DNA of 64,000 nucleotides from JAVVHH01 sp964657565. Lineage in GTDB: Bacteria; Pseudomonadota; Alphaproteobacteria; Acetobacterales; Acetobacteraceae. The notes beneath the pieces are model-generated. The model saw only the letters and a program-made list of their open reading frames with translations. It was not told the DNA's origin and ran no database searches. The position numbers and the translations under genes were made by a program. Below, one piece after another: positions 55,608 to 64,000 of this stretch. How positions within the stretch are numbered: position 1 is the first letter of the stretch; each line of letters begins with the position of its first letter. The stretch is taken from contig CAZZVQ010000010.1 of assembly GCA_964657565.1 (NCBI GenBank), forward strand, positions 12,999 to 76,998. Direction: 5' to 3'.

Positions 55608-57401
55608 TTAGCCAGCCTTGGCTTTCGGCGGCAGGTCGATCTTGATCGACAGCTCCCGCAATTGCTGCGGCGTCACCGCCGACGGCGCGCCCATCATCAG
55701 ATCCTCGCCCTGCTGGTTCATCGGGAACAGGTTGACCTCGCGCAGGTTCTGCTCGCTGGCCAGCAGCATGACGATGCGGTCGATGCCCGCCGCCATCCCG
55801 CCGTGCGGCGGCGCCCCGTAGCGGAAGGCGTTCAACATGCCGCCGAACTGCTCCTCGACGGCGTTGTCGGGATAGCCGGCGATCTCGAATGCCTTCAGCA
55901 TGATCTCGGCCTTATGGTTCCGGATCGCGCCAGACGCCATCTCGTAACCGTTGCAGACGATGTCGTATTGATACGCGCCGATGGTCAGCGGGTCCCGCTC
56001 GTTCAACGCCTGCATCTCGCCCTGCGGCATGCTGAACGGGTTGTGGCTGAAATCGATCTTCTTCGTCTCTTCGTTCATCTCATACATCGGGAAATCGACG
56101 ATCCAGCAGAACCGGAACGCGCCCTCCTCGATCAGCCCCAGCTCGTTGGCCAGCCGGGTCCGCACGGCGCCGGCGAATTTGGGCGCCTCGTCCGGCTTGC
56201 CCGCCGCGAAGAACACCGCGTCACCGGCCTGCAGGCCACAGGCCGCCCGGATCGCCTCGACCCGGTCCGCCTCGAGGTTCTTGGCGATCGGCCCCTTCGG
56301 ACCCTCGGTGTCGAACGCGATGTAGCCGAGGCCACCGGCGCCCTGCTCGCGCGCCCACTCGTTCAGCTTGTCGAAGAAGCCGCGCGGCCGCCCGCCTGCC
56401 CCCGGCGCCGGGATCGCCCGCACCACGCCGCCGGAGGCCGCGATCTTGGCGAATAGCCCGAAGCCGGAGCCGGCGAACTGGGCGGTCACATCCCGAATGA
56501 CGAGCGGGTTGCGCAAATCCGGCTTGTCCGACCCGTAATCCAGCATCGCTTGCGCATACGGAATGTGCCGCCACGGCCCGGGATCGACCGCCCTGCCGTC
56601 GGCGAACTCCTCGAACACGCCGCGGACGACCGGCTCCATCGCCGCGAACACGTCGTCCTGGGTGACGAAGCTCATCTCGACGTCGAGCTGATAGAACATC
56701 AGGGTGCGGTCGGCCCGGCCCGCCTCGTCGCGGAAACAGGGCGCGATCTGGAAGTAGCGGTCGAACCCGGCTACCATGCAGAGCTGCTTGAATTGCTGCG
56801 GCGCCTGCGGCAGCGCGTAGAACTTGCCCGGGTGCAGCCGGGCGGGGACCAGGAAGTCCCGCGCGCCCTCGGGGCTGCTCACCGTCAGGATCGGCGTCTG
56901 GAACTCGTTGAACCCGGTCGCGATCATCCGCCGCCGGATGCTGTCGATGATCTTCGCGCGCAGGATCATCGCCCGCTGGAGCCGATCCCGCCGCAGATCG
57001 AGGAAGCGGTAGCGCAGCCGCAACTCCTCCGGGTAGGCATGCTCGCCCGCCACCTGGATCGGCAGCACGTCCGCCGCACTCTGCACGGTGACGTCGCTCA
57101 CCTGCAGCTCGATCTCGCCGGTCGGCAGCTTCGGGTTGATGGTCCCCGCGCTCCGCATCACGACCCGGCCGGTGACGGTGATCACGCTCTCCTGCCGCAA
57201 CGCGTCGACCGTCGCGAACCCCGGACTGCCGGCCGGCAGAACGCATTGCGTCAGACCATAATGATCGCGCAGATCGACGAACAGGAGGCCGCCATGATCG
57301 CGCTTGCTATGGATCCATCCGGAGAGCCGGACTTCGTTTTCTGGGCTCCCGGCGTCCGAAGCGCGGAGCGCGCCGCATGTATGGGTGCGATAAGCGTGCA
57401 T
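55608..57401 (-). CDS. aspS: Aspartyl-tRNA synthetase
   Basis: The protein is 597 residues from ATG 57401. The N-terminal OB-fold binds the anticodon (VRLSGWIHSKRDHGGLLFVD). The class II core has motif 2 in CFRDEAGRADRTLMFYQLDV and motif 3 in GGMAAGIDRIVMLLA, with the bacterial GAD insertion between (residues ~290-410). It charges tRNA-Asp, possibly also tRNA-Asn. It is divergent from rnd, 53 bases apart. Confidence 0.95.
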   Translation of the reverse strand: MHAYRTHTCGALRASDAGSPENEVRLSGWIHSKRDHGGLLFVDLRDHYGLTQCVLPAGSPGFATVDALRQESVITVTGRVVMRSAGTINPKLPTGEIELQVSDVTVQSAADVLPIQVAGEHAYPEELRLRYRFLDLRRDRLQRAMILRAKIIDSIRRRMIATGFNEFQTPILTVSSPEGARDFLVPARLHPGKFYALPQAPQQFKQLCMVAGFDRYFQIAPCFRDEAGRADRTLMFYQLDVEMSFVTQDDVFAAMEPVVRGVFEEFADGRAVDPGPWRHIPYAQAMLDYGSDKPDLRNPLVIRDVTAQFAGSGFGLFAKIAASGGVVRAIPAPGAGGRPRGFFDKLNEWAREQGAGGLGYIAFDTEGPKGPIAKNLEADRVEAIRAACGLQAGDAVFFAAGKPDEAPKFAGAVRTRLANELGLIEEGAFRFCWIVDFPMYEMNEETKKIDFSHNPFSMPQGEMQALNERDPLTIGAYQYDIVCNGYEMASGAIRNHKAEIMLKAFEIAGYPDNAVEEQFGGMLNAFRYGAPPHGGMAAGIDRIVMLLASEQNLREVNLFPMNQQGEDLMMGAPSAVTPQQLRELSIKIDLPPKAKAG

Positions 57402-57454
57402 GGAACACAGTGCCAGTTTGCGGTGACAGATCGCGCTCTGTATTGAGGCGCCCC

Positions 57455-58636
57455 ATGCCACGCAAGCCCTCGCCCGATTTTCCCACCGCCGTCCTGATTA
57501 CCGACACCGACGCGTTGAACGCGCTGTGCGCCCGCTTGCGCACCGAAAGCTTCGTCACGATCGACACGGAATTCATGCGCGAGCGAACATACTATCCCGA
57601 GCTGTGCGTGGTGCAGCTCGCCGGCGAGCACGACGTCGCCGTGATCGACGCCCAGGCCGACGGCATCGACCTGGCCTCGCTGGGCGGGCTGCTCGCCGAC
57701 ACCAGCGTGGTGAAGGTCTTCCATGCCGCGCGGCAGGATGTGGAGATCTTCCTCGAACTCTACGGGGTGGTGCCCAAGCCGATCTTCGACACCCAGGTGG
57801 CCGCCATGGTCGCGGGTTTCGGCGACCAGGTCGGCTACGACGCCCTGGTCTCGGCCACCACGGGCGGCCATATCGACAAGGCGCATCGCTTCAGCGACTG
57901 GTCCGCCCGCCCGCTCTCGGCCGCGCAGATCGCCTATGCGGCGGCCGACGTCACGTGGCTGGGCCATGTGTATCAGGCCCTTTGCGAACGGCTCGAGCGC
58001 GAGAACCGGCTCGAATGGGTGCGCGAGGAGATGGCGATCCTGGCCGAGCCCAGCACCTACCGCGCCGATCCCGACTCGCTGTGGGAGCGGCTGCGCCCGC
58101 GCAGCAGCAACCGCCGCATGCTCGGCCTGCTGCGCGCCGCCACCGCCTGGCGCGAGCGGGAGGCGCAGCGGATCAACATTCCCCGCCAGCGCCTGGTCAA
58201 GGACGAGAGCCTGCTCGAGATCGCCGCCAGCGCGCCGACCACCGTCGAGGCGCTCAGCCGGATCCGCGGCGTGACGAGGGGCTTGGCCGAAGGCAAGACC
58301 GGGGCCGGGCTGCTGGCGGCGCTGCGCGAGGCCGCGGCGTTGCCGGAGGAGGAGCTGCCCGCCGCGCCGCGGAGCCGCGAGGGCGCCAAGCCGTCGCCGG
58401 CACTGGTCTCGCTGCTGAAGGTGTTGCTGGCGGCCAAGTGCGAGCACCACAATGTCGCGCCCCGGCTGGTCGCCAGTTCCGACGACCTCGACCGCCTCGC
58501 CTCCGAAGACGCGCCGGACATCCCCGTGCTCTCCGGCTGGCGCCACGAGGTGTTCGGCGAGGACGCGCTGCTGCTGAAGTCGGGCGGCATCACCCTCGGC
58601 GTGGATGGCAAGCGCATCAAGCTGGTGCGGGTCTGA
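57455..58636 (+). CDS. rnd: Ribonuclease D
   Basis: The protein is 393 residues from ATG 57455, with GAGG upstream. DEDDy exonuclease motifs are TIDTEFMRE, FHAARQDVEIF and AYAAADVTWLGHVY. An HRDC domain follows (residues ~205-290, QRLVKDESLLEIAASAPTTV). It trims the 3' ends of tRNA and other small RNAs. An R3 repeat sits just behind the stop. Confidence 0.94.
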   Translation: MPRKPSPDFPTAVLITDTDALNALCARLRTESFVTIDTEFMRERTYYPELCVVQLAGEHDVAVIDAQADGIDLASLGGLLADTSVVKVFHAARQDVEIFLELYGVVPKPIFDTQVAAMVAGFGDQVGYDALVSATTGGHIDKAHRFSDWSARPLSAAQIAYAAADVTWLGHVYQALCERLERENRLEWVREEMAILAEPSTYRADPDSLWERLRPRSSNRRMLGLLRAATAWREREAQRINIPRQRLVKDESLLEIAASAPTTVEALSRIRGVTRGLAEGKTGAGLLAALREAAALPEEELPAAPRSREGAKPSPALVSLLKVLLAAKCEHHNVAPRLVASSDDLDRLASEDAPDIPVLSGWRHEVFGEDALLLKSGGITLGVDGKRIKLVRV

Positions 58637-58644
58637 CCTTTTCT

Positions 58645-58665
58645 CCCTCTCCCCCCGGGAGAGGG
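58645..58665. repeat. R3 hairpin repeat behind rnd
   Basis: CCCTCTCCCCCCGGGAGAGG plus G differs by one base from the other R3 copies. It lies nine bases past the rnd stop. Confidence 0.75.
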
Positions 58666-58713
58666 CTTCAGCTCACGCTTGCTCCGCCCCCCACGAAGCG
58701 GCACCCTCGCTGT

Positions 58714-59151
58714 ATGCTGCCTCGGCCCATTGGCTTCACGCTCGCGCTCCTCCTCTGTCTGAGCCCGGCCCGCGCCGACGAGCCGCCGCCCGCCAACCAG
58801 GAACTCATCTACAAAGGCGAAGCCACCCGCATCCTCGGCCGGACCGTGCGCGATCCCGACGACAACGAGGTCGGCCGCATCGTCGACGTGCTGGTGGACG
58901 ACCAGGGGGTGCCGAAGGCCGCACTGATCGATTTCGGCGGCTTCATGGGCGTCGGCAACCGACGGATCGCCGTCGCCTGGCGCGCGCTGCACTTCCTGCC
59001 GGCCGCCGAGCACTACCAGATCCGGCTCGAGATGACCGCCGACCAGATCAAGGCGACCCCGGACTACAAGCCCGCCGCCCGCCCGGATGCGCCGCCGGTG
59101 ACCATGGCCGTGCCGCCACCGCCCCCCGGAATGCCCACATCCGGCAAATGA
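58714..59151 (+). CDS. Secreted PRC-barrel domain protein
   Basis: The protein is 145 residues. MLPRPIGFTLALLLCLSPAR with cleavage after ARA is a signal peptide. ILGRTVRDPDDNEVGRIVDV and LIDFGGFMGVGNRRIAVAWR are a PRC-barrel pattern, and the C-terminus is Pro-rich. Periplasmic, function unknown. The stop overlaps the MFS start (ATGA), and an MFS-ClC chain follows, so all three are one operon. Confidence 0.82.
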   Translation: MLPRPIGFTLALLLCLSPARADEPPPANQELIYKGEATRILGRTVRDPDDNEVGRIVDVLVDDQGVPKAALIDFGGFMGVGNRRIAVAWRALHFLPAAEHYQIRLEMTADQIKATPDYKPAARPDAPPVTMAVPPPPPGMPTSGK

Positions 59152-60347
59152 GCAAGGGACCCGGCCAATACGCGCTCGACTGGCACAATTTCTTCGTCGC
59201 CAACGTGCAGACCGGGTTCGGCCCCTTCATCGCGGTCTACCTGACCTCCGAAGCCTGGACCCAGGGCCAGATCGGCACCGCGCTGAGCATCGGCACCATC
59301 GCCGGCATGGTCAGCCAGTTGCCCGGGGGCGCCCTGGTCGATTGGCTGCACAACAAGCGGCTCGCCGCGCTGGCGGCCTGCGTGGCCATCTGCTTCAGCG
59401 CCACCATGCTCGCGCTGTGGCCCGAATGGCTGCCGGTGCTGGGCGCCGAGGTGCTGCACGGCTTCGCCAGCGCCATGCTGCCGGCGGCCATCGCCGCCAT
59501 GAGCCTCGCCCTCGTGGGCCGCGCCGCGCTCGGCGAGCGCGTCGGCCGCAACTCGCGCTTCGCCGCCCTGGGCAACGGCGCCGCCGCCGCGGTGATGGGC
59601 GCCGTCGGGTCCTATGTCTCCGAGGTCGCGGTTTTCTACCTGACCGCCGCCCTGATGCTGCCGGGCATCGCCGCCCTGTTCTGGATTCCGCAACGGCGCA
59701 CCGTCCCGCCCACGGCCGAGGCGTCCGACTCCGGCAGTTGGGGCGAGGCCATCCGCCTGCTGCTCGGCTGGCGCGTGCTCGTGTTCGCCGCAATCGTCAC
59801 CCTGTTCCACCTTGGCAACGCGGCCATGCTGCCACTGGTGGCCGGCGAGGTGACCACGTCGCTCGGCAAGCAGGCGAGCCTCGTCATCGCCGCGTGCATC
59901 GTGCTGCCGCAACTGCTGGTGGCGTATGCCTCGCCGCATGTCGGCCGCCTGGCCGACCAGTGGGGGCGCCGGCCGGTGATCGCCCTCACCTTCCTCGCGG
60001 TGCCCCTACGCGGCGTGTTGCTGGCGCTGTTCGGCGGCGGCAAATTCCTGCCCCTGATCCAGATGCTCGACGGCATCAGCGCCGCGGGGTTCGGCGTCAT
60101 GCTGCCGCTGATCGCCGCCGACCTCACCCGCGGCACCGAGCGCTTCACCCTGTGCATGGGCATGTTCGGCCTGGCCACCGGGTTGGGCGCCACCGTCAGC
60201 ACCGCCCTGGCGGGACACCTTGCCGACCGGTATGGCAACGAGACCGCGCTCTGGGTGCTGGCCTCGGCCGGGTTGGGCTCGGTCCTGCTCGCTCTAGCCA
60301 CCCTGCCGGAGACGCGCCCGGCAAAAACCGCTGTGATGCCCGCATGA
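59148..60347 (+). CDS. MFS transporter
   Basis: The protein is 399 residues with about 12 helices. YALDWHNFFVANVQTGFGPF at the start, GTIAGMVSQLPGGALVDWLH (motif A region) and HVGRLADQWGRRPVIALT (second motif A) are major-facilitator landmarks. ATG overlaps the PRC-barrel stop, and its own stop overlaps the ClC gene start. The substrate cannot be inferred. Confidence 0.88.
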   Translation: MSKGPGQYALDWHNFFVANVQTGFGPFIAVYLTSEAWTQGQIGTALSIGTIAGMVSQLPGGALVDWLHNKRLAALAACVAICFSATMLALWPEWLPVLGAEVLHGFASAMLPAAIAAMSLALVGRAALGERVGRNSRFAALGNGAAAAVMGAVGSYVSEVAVFYLTAALMLPGIAALFWIPQRRTVPPTAEASDSGSWGEAIRLLLGWRVLVFAAIVTLFHLGNAAMLPLVAGEVTTSLGKQASLVIAACIVLPQLLVAYASPHVGRLADQWGRRPVIALTFLAVPLRGVLLALFGGGKFLPLIQMLDGISAAGFGVMLPLIAADLTRGTERFTLCMGMFGLATGLGATVSTALAGHLADRYGNETALWVLASAGLGSVLLALATLPETRPAKTAVMPA

Positions 60348-61666
60348 CGCTGCGTCCCTCCCCTCGCGCCATCAAGCGCCTGCGCCGCGGGCCGCTCACC
60401 TCGCCGCGGCTGTGGCGGCGGCGGATCGCGATCTGGGGTGGGGCGGTCATCGTCAGCCTGGCCGCGATCGCCTTCGCGCAACTCGCCGACTGGGCCGGGG
60501 CCGGCTTCGTCCAGGTGGCCGGGCCGTATCCGTTTCTCGCGCTGCTGCTGTGCCCGGCCGGGCTGATCCTCTCGGTCTGGCTGACCCAGCATGTTTTTCC
60601 CGGCGCGCAAGGCAGCGGCATCCCGCAGGTCATCGCCTCGATGCACATCCACAGCCCGGCCGTCGTCGCGCGGATCCTGTCGCTGCGGATCGCGCTGGGC
60701 AAGGTGCTGCTGACGCTGCTCGGCCTGCTGAGCGGCGCCTCGATCGGCCGCGAGGGCCCCACGGTCCAGGTCAGCGCCTCGATCATGCAGGCGCTCGGCT
60801 CGTGGCTGCGCCTGCCCCGCGCCGAGGCGCAGCGGGCGCTCGTGCTGGCCGGGGGCGCCGCGGGCGTCTCGGCCGCCTTCAACACGCCGCTGGCCGGCGT
60901 CGTGTTCGCCATCGAGGAGCTGAGCCACTCCTTCGAGGCCCGCACCAGCGGCACGGTGCTGACGGCCGTCATCATCTCCGGCATCGCCACGCTCTCGCTG
61001 GTCGGCAACTACACCTATTTCGGCTCCACCGGCGCCCAGTTCGACCTCGGCTCCGCTTGGCTGGCGGTGTTCGTCTGCGGGGTGGCCGGCGGCGCGCTGG
61101 GCGGGGGCTTCAGCGAGTGCCTCATCCGCTTCGCCAACGGGAGGACCGGCATCTTGGGCCGTGCATTCTCCGGCCGGCCCCTGGCGTTCGCCGGGCTGTG
61201 CGGGGTGCTGATCGCCGCGCTCGGGCTCGTCACGCACGGCGCGACCTACGGCACCGGCTACGAGCAGGCCCGCTCGATGGTCGAGGGCCACGGCGATCTG
61301 CCGGCGGCGTTCTTCCTGGCCAAGCTGGCGGCCACGACGATCTCCTATCTCAGCGGCATTCCCGGCGGCATCTTCGCGCCCTCGCTCGCGGTCGGCGCCG
61401 GGCTGGGCCACACGCTGACGGCGATCATGCCGGGGCCGGCGGGCGCGATCGTGCTGCTCGGGATGGTCGGTTATTTCTCGGGCGTGGTGCAGGCGCCGAT
61501 CACCGCGACGGTCATCGTGCTCGAGATGACCGAGAACCAGAAGATGACCATCCCGCTGATGGCCACCTCACTGCTGGCCTACGGCGTCTCGCGCCTGATC
61601 TGCCGTCGTCCGCTCTACGGCGCGCTGGCCCGGCGCTTCATGCAGGGGCTCGACGCCCGCCCGTAG
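60344..61666 (+). CDS. ClC-family chloride channel or antiporter
   Basis: The protein is 440 residues with many helices. The three ion-path motifs are present: GSGIPQ, GREGPTVQ with the gating Glu, and GGIFAPSLAVGA. NTPLAGVVFAIEEL is the following family segment. No C-terminal CBS domains are present. It moves chloride, perhaps against protons. It ends seven bases before the convergent diiron gene. Confidence 0.92.
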   Translation: MTLRPSPRAIKRLRRGPLTSPRLWRRRIAIWGGAVIVSLAAIAFAQLADWAGAGFVQVAGPYPFLALLLCPAGLILSVWLTQHVFPGAQGSGIPQVIASMHIHSPAVVARILSLRIALGKVLLTLLGLLSGASIGREGPTVQVSASIMQALGSWLRLPRAEAQRALVLAGGAAGVSAAFNTPLAGVVFAIEELSHSFEARTSGTVLTAVIISGIATLSLVGNYTYFGSTGAQFDLGSAWLAVFVCGVAGGALGGGFSECLIRFANGRTGILGRAFSGRPLAFAGLCGVLIAALGLVTHGATYGTGYEQARSMVEGHGDLPAAFFLAKLAATTISYLSGIPGGIFAPSLAVGAGLGHTLTAIMPGPAGAIVLLGMVGYFSGVVQAPITATVIVLEMTENQKMTIPLMATSLLAYGVSRLICRRPLYGALARRFMQGLDARP

Positions 61667-61673
61667 CGCCGGG

Positions 61674-62507
61674 TCAGGCGGCCTGCTCGACCGCGAGCAC
61701 CTTGTCGAAGGTCTTGCGGCGCCGCTGCAGCAGCGTCCATGCCAGCCGCGCCGCGCCGGTGCCCAATCGCCCGCGCGGCGGCAGGCCGACGGTCTTGAGC
61801 ACCATCCCGGTGCTGCGCTCGATATGCTTCCATTTATAGAAGCTGATCGCCCGGCCCATGTAGCCTGCGATGCAGCGCGCGTGGTCGTATTTGACCGATT
61901 CGGCTTCGTTGCCGCAGTGGTAGGCGAAGGCGAGTTCGTCGTCCTCGCTCTCCGTGATCCGCCCGGCCGCGATCTTCAGCCGCGAGAGCATCCCCAGCTT
62001 CTCCCGCCCGAGATACCGGCGCATGTGGTCGTAGAACAGCTTGAAATGACGATACTCGTCCGCCGCGATGAGCTTGCAGATCTGCTTGAGCACCGGCTCG
62101 TCGGTCGAGTCCGCCAGCGCCGTGTAGTAGCTGCTGGTCCCGGTCTCGACCATGCAGCGCGCGATCAGTTCGCCCGTGCGCGACCCGCGGATGCTGGAAT
62201 CCACATCGAGCGGCAGCTTGTAGCCGTCCCGGTAGCGCTGGAACGCGGCGTCGAAGTTCCAGCTCGGATCAGCCAGCATCGACCACTTGCCGAGCGCGTC
62301 GCCGTGCTGGACTTCCTCGATCGCCCAGTTGTCGCTGGCCTGCTTGAAGTCGGGATCGTCGTTGAACACCCGCTTGAGGTAGACCGCATAGTCGAGGCCG
62401 TTCTTCTCGACCATGGCGGCCGCCTTGACCAGCGGCACGATAGCGGGGTCGAGCTGGGACGCATCGAAGCTGTCCCAGGCCACGTCAGTCAAAGTCCAAT
62501 GTTTCAT
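61674..62507 (-). CDS. Ferritin-like diiron protein
   Basis: The protein is 277 residues, mostly helical. NWAIEEVQHGDALGKW and AADEYRHFKLFYDHM supply two ExxH iron motifs, with E at MVEKNGLDY and METGTSSYY as likely further ligands. This is the four-helix carboxylate-bridged diiron pattern of ferritin-like, acyl-ACP-desaturase-related oxidases. The reaction is unknown. It follows the F1 operon on the same strand after hairpins. Confidence 0.72.
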   Translation of the reverse strand: MKHWTLTDVAWDSFDASQLDPAIVPLVKAAAMVEKNGLDYAVYLKRVFNDDPDFKQASDNWAIEEVQHGDALGKWSMLADPSWNFDAAFQRYRDGYKLPLDVDSSIRGSRTGELIARCMVETGTSSYYTALADSTDEPVLKQICKLIAADEYRHFKLFYDHMRRYLGREKLGMLSRLKIAAGRITESEDDELAFAYHCGNEAESVKYDHARCIAGYMGRAISFYKWKHIERSTGMVLKTVGLPPRGRLGTGAARLAWTLLQRRRKTFDKVLAVEQAA

Positions 62508-62534
62508 GACGGATTTCTTACAGTCAGCCCGTCA

Positions 62535-62588
62535 CCGCGACTATGACCGCAGGGTCACAGTCGCGGCGTCGCGACCGTCATTCGCGAC
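62535..62588 (-). terminator. Tandem hairpins behind atpC
   Basis: GTCGCGA, seven bases, TCGCGAC (62568-62588) is followed on the minus strand by CCGCGACT...AGTCGCGG with an inner TGACC/GGTCA stem (62535-62566). No T-run follows. The pair probably ends or protects the F1 transcript. Confidence 0.55.
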
Positions 62589-62596
62589 AAATAGCG

Positions 62597-63004
62597 TTAT
62601 GGCGCGCCAGCCGACGCGATCATGGCACGGGCAGACTGCATCCGCGCCTGCACGGCGTCGATGGCCGGCACGTTCATCTTGTCGACCGCGGCGTAATCCG
62701 CCTCGGCCTGCTTGAGCCGGGCCTCGCCGGTCGCCTTGGAGACTTCGGCGACCGGAGTCGCCTCGTCGGCCAGGACGGTGCAGCGCTCCGGCGTGATCTC
62801 GGCGAAGCCGCCGCTGACGTAGAGCTGCGCCGTCGGCCGGCCGCCCTCGTGCAGCGTGATGGTGCCGCCGCGCAGCAGCACGATCATCGGGCTGTGACCC
62901 GGCAGCACGCCCATCTCGCCCTCGGATGCCGGGATCACGGCCATGTCGACCGGCTGCGACAGCAGCAACCGGTCGGGAGCGACGATCTCGAGCAACGTCG
63001 GCAT
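62597..63004 (-). CDS. atpC: F1 ATP synthase subunit epsilon
   Basis: The protein is 135 residues. The N-terminal beta-sandwich is LLEIVAPDRLLLSQPVDMAV, IPASEGEMGVLPGHSPMIVL, and the C-terminal helices regulate ATP hydrolysis. It lies two bases from atpD and is the last gene of the F1 operon, about 15 kb from the F0 genes. Confidence 0.95.
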   Translation of the reverse strand: MPTLLEIVAPDRLLLSQPVDMAVIPASEGEMGVLPGHSPMIVLLRGGTITLHEGGRPTAQLYVSGGFAEITPERCTVLADEATPVAEVSKATGEARLKQAEADYAAVDKMNVPAIDAVQARMQSARAMIASAGAP

Positions 63005-63006
63005 GG

Positions 63007-64000
63007 TTACGCCGCCACCTTCAGCGACTCGGCCTTCTTCACCGCGTCGTCGATCGTGCCGACCATGTAGAACGCCGCTTCCGGCAGGTGGTCGTACTGG
63101 CCGTCGACGATCGCCTTGAACGACCGCACCGTGTCGGCGATCGGCACGAAGATGCCGGGGCTGCCGGTGAAGACCTCGGCGACGTGGAACGGCTGCGACA
63201 GGAACTTCTCGATCCGGCGGGCGCGACCGACGATCAGCTTGTCGTCTTCGGAGAGCTCGTCCATGCCGAGAATGGCGATGATGTCCTGCAGGCTCTTATA
63301 GGTCTGCAGCACGCGCTGGACCTCGCGGGCGACCGCGTAATGCTCGTCACCGACGATGCGGGGGTCGAGCGAGCGGCTGGTGGAGTCCAGCGGGTCGACG
63401 GCCGGGTAGATGCCCTTCTCGGAGATGGCGCGGTTCAGCACCGTGGTGGCGTCCAAGTGGGCGAAGGAGGTTGCGGGCGCCGGGTCGGTCAAGTCGTCGG
63501 CGGGCACGTAGATGGCCTGCACCGAGGTGATGGAGCCCTTCTTTGTCGACGTAATCCGCTCCTGGAGCGCGCCCATGTCGGTCGCCAGCGTCGGCTGATA
63601 GCCCACCGCGGACGGGATGCGGCCCAGCAGCGCGGAGACTTCGGCGCCGGCCTGGGTGAAGCGGAAGATGTTGTCGACGAAGAACAGCACGTCCTGGCCT
63701 TCCTCGTCGCGGAAGTATTCTGCCAGCGACAGGCCGGACAGGGCGACGCGGGCGCGGGCACCCGGCGGCTCGTTCATCTGGCCGTAGACCAGCGCCACCT
63801 TGGAGCCCTCGGTCGTGCCCTCGCCGAGCTTGATGACGCCGGCGTCGATCATCTCGTGATACAGGTCGTTGCCCTCGCGGGTCCGCTCGCCGACGCCGGC
63901 GAACACCGACACGCCGCCATGGGCTTTGGCGATGTTGTTGATCAGCTCCTGGATGAGCACCGTCTTGCCCACGCCGGCGCCGCCGAACAGGCCGATCTTG
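63007..64000 (-). CDS. atpD: F1 ATP synthase subunit beta, N-terminus outside window
   Basis: The frame is open to the last base, so about the first 150 residues lie outside. GGAGVGKTV is the Walker A motif at the window edge, VFAGVGERTREGND holds the catalytic Glu, and DVLFFVDNIFRFTQAGAEVS is Walker B with the DELSEED-like DELSEDDKLIV later. It is the catalytic subunit. Confidence 0.97.
   Translation of the reverse strand, partial: KIGLFGGAGVGKTVLIQELINNIAKAHGGVSVFAGVGERTREGNDLYHEMIDAGVIKLGEGTTEGSKVALVYGQMNEPPGARARVALSGLSLAEYFRDEEGQDVLFFVDNIFRFTQAGAEVSALLGRIPSAVGYQPTLATDMGALQERITSTKKGSITSVQAIYVPADDLTDPAPATSFAHLDATTVLNRAISEKGIYPAVDPLDSTSRSLDPRIVGDEHYAVAREVQRVLQTYKSLQDIIAILGMDELSEDDKLIVGRARRIEKFLSQPFHVAEVFTGSPGIFVPIADTVRSFKAIVDGQYDHLPEAAFYMVGTIDDAVKKAESLKVAA

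Overview
The window is a 64 kb piece of a high-GC (roughly 68-70 %) draft alphaproteobacterial chromosome. A Rhodospirillales/Acetobacteraceae-like organism is my best guess, inferred from the separated F0 (atpI-B-E-F'-F) and F1 (atpD-C) ATP synthase gene sets, a DUF2852 protein, a ubiquinone-type flavin hydroxylase and a short GTCA...CGGGTCAAGCCCG...TGAC palindromic repeat of a kind I associate with Alphaproteobacteria. No rRNA, tRNA, CRISPR, prophage or transposase gene was recognised. Two runs of N (8039-8048 and 38501-38600) are scaffold joins. The second is almost certainly an artefact, because the same 55 bases flank it on both sides.

Layout. 0-6.7 kb is an accessory region: a partial secreted metzincin protease, a coupled small Cys-rich protein, a degenerate formylglycine-generating-enzyme-like protein, and a ~1317-residue polymorphic-toxin-like protein (DUF4157 HELAH peptidase-like head, D-x-D-G-D-G repeats, Gly/Ala-rich hydrophobic pre-toxin region, ParB/sulfiredoxin-like tail). 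6.8-18.1 kb holds a beta-propeller protein, a YjcH-ActP fusion permease with a GST, an SDR, a TonB receptor facing a NarL-type two-component system, and a LysR-SDR pair. 18.2-23.9 kb has a hybrid sensor kinase translationally coupled to a carotenoid oxygenase, and a Ubi-type hydroxylase.

24.0-40.7 kb looks like a purine acquisition and breakdown locus: a CDA-fold deaminase, a BMP/PnrA-type nucleoside ABC importer (binding protein, double ATPase, two permeases), a Tsx-like outer-membrane channel, a two-gene xanthine-dehydrogenase-type hydroxylase, an 8-oxoguanine-deaminase-like amidohydrolase, and then a complete Liv-type ABC importer with a TetR regulator. Nucleosides could cross the outer membrane through the Tsx-like protein and the inner membrane through the BMP importer, with the bases then hydroxylated and deaminated toward urate. 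The substrate of the Liv-type importer cannot be read from sequence.

41-45 kb has a DUF2852 protein and two orphan peptide-type binding proteins. 45.2-47.7 kb is the F0 operon, with a promoter and a strong intrinsic terminator. 47.8-53.1 kb is pstSCAB-phoU-phoB, preceded by an excellent Pho box and facing a drug-efflux MFS gene. 54.7-62.5 kb is mostly housekeeping (aspS, rnd) with an amidohydrolase, PRC-barrel protein, MFS, ClC channel and diiron protein. The window ends in atpC and a truncated atpD.

Three families of small hairpin repeats are scattered between genes. Several sit directly behind binding-protein or ATPase genes inside transport operons, and one inverted pair has become part of the coding ends of two adjacent genes.
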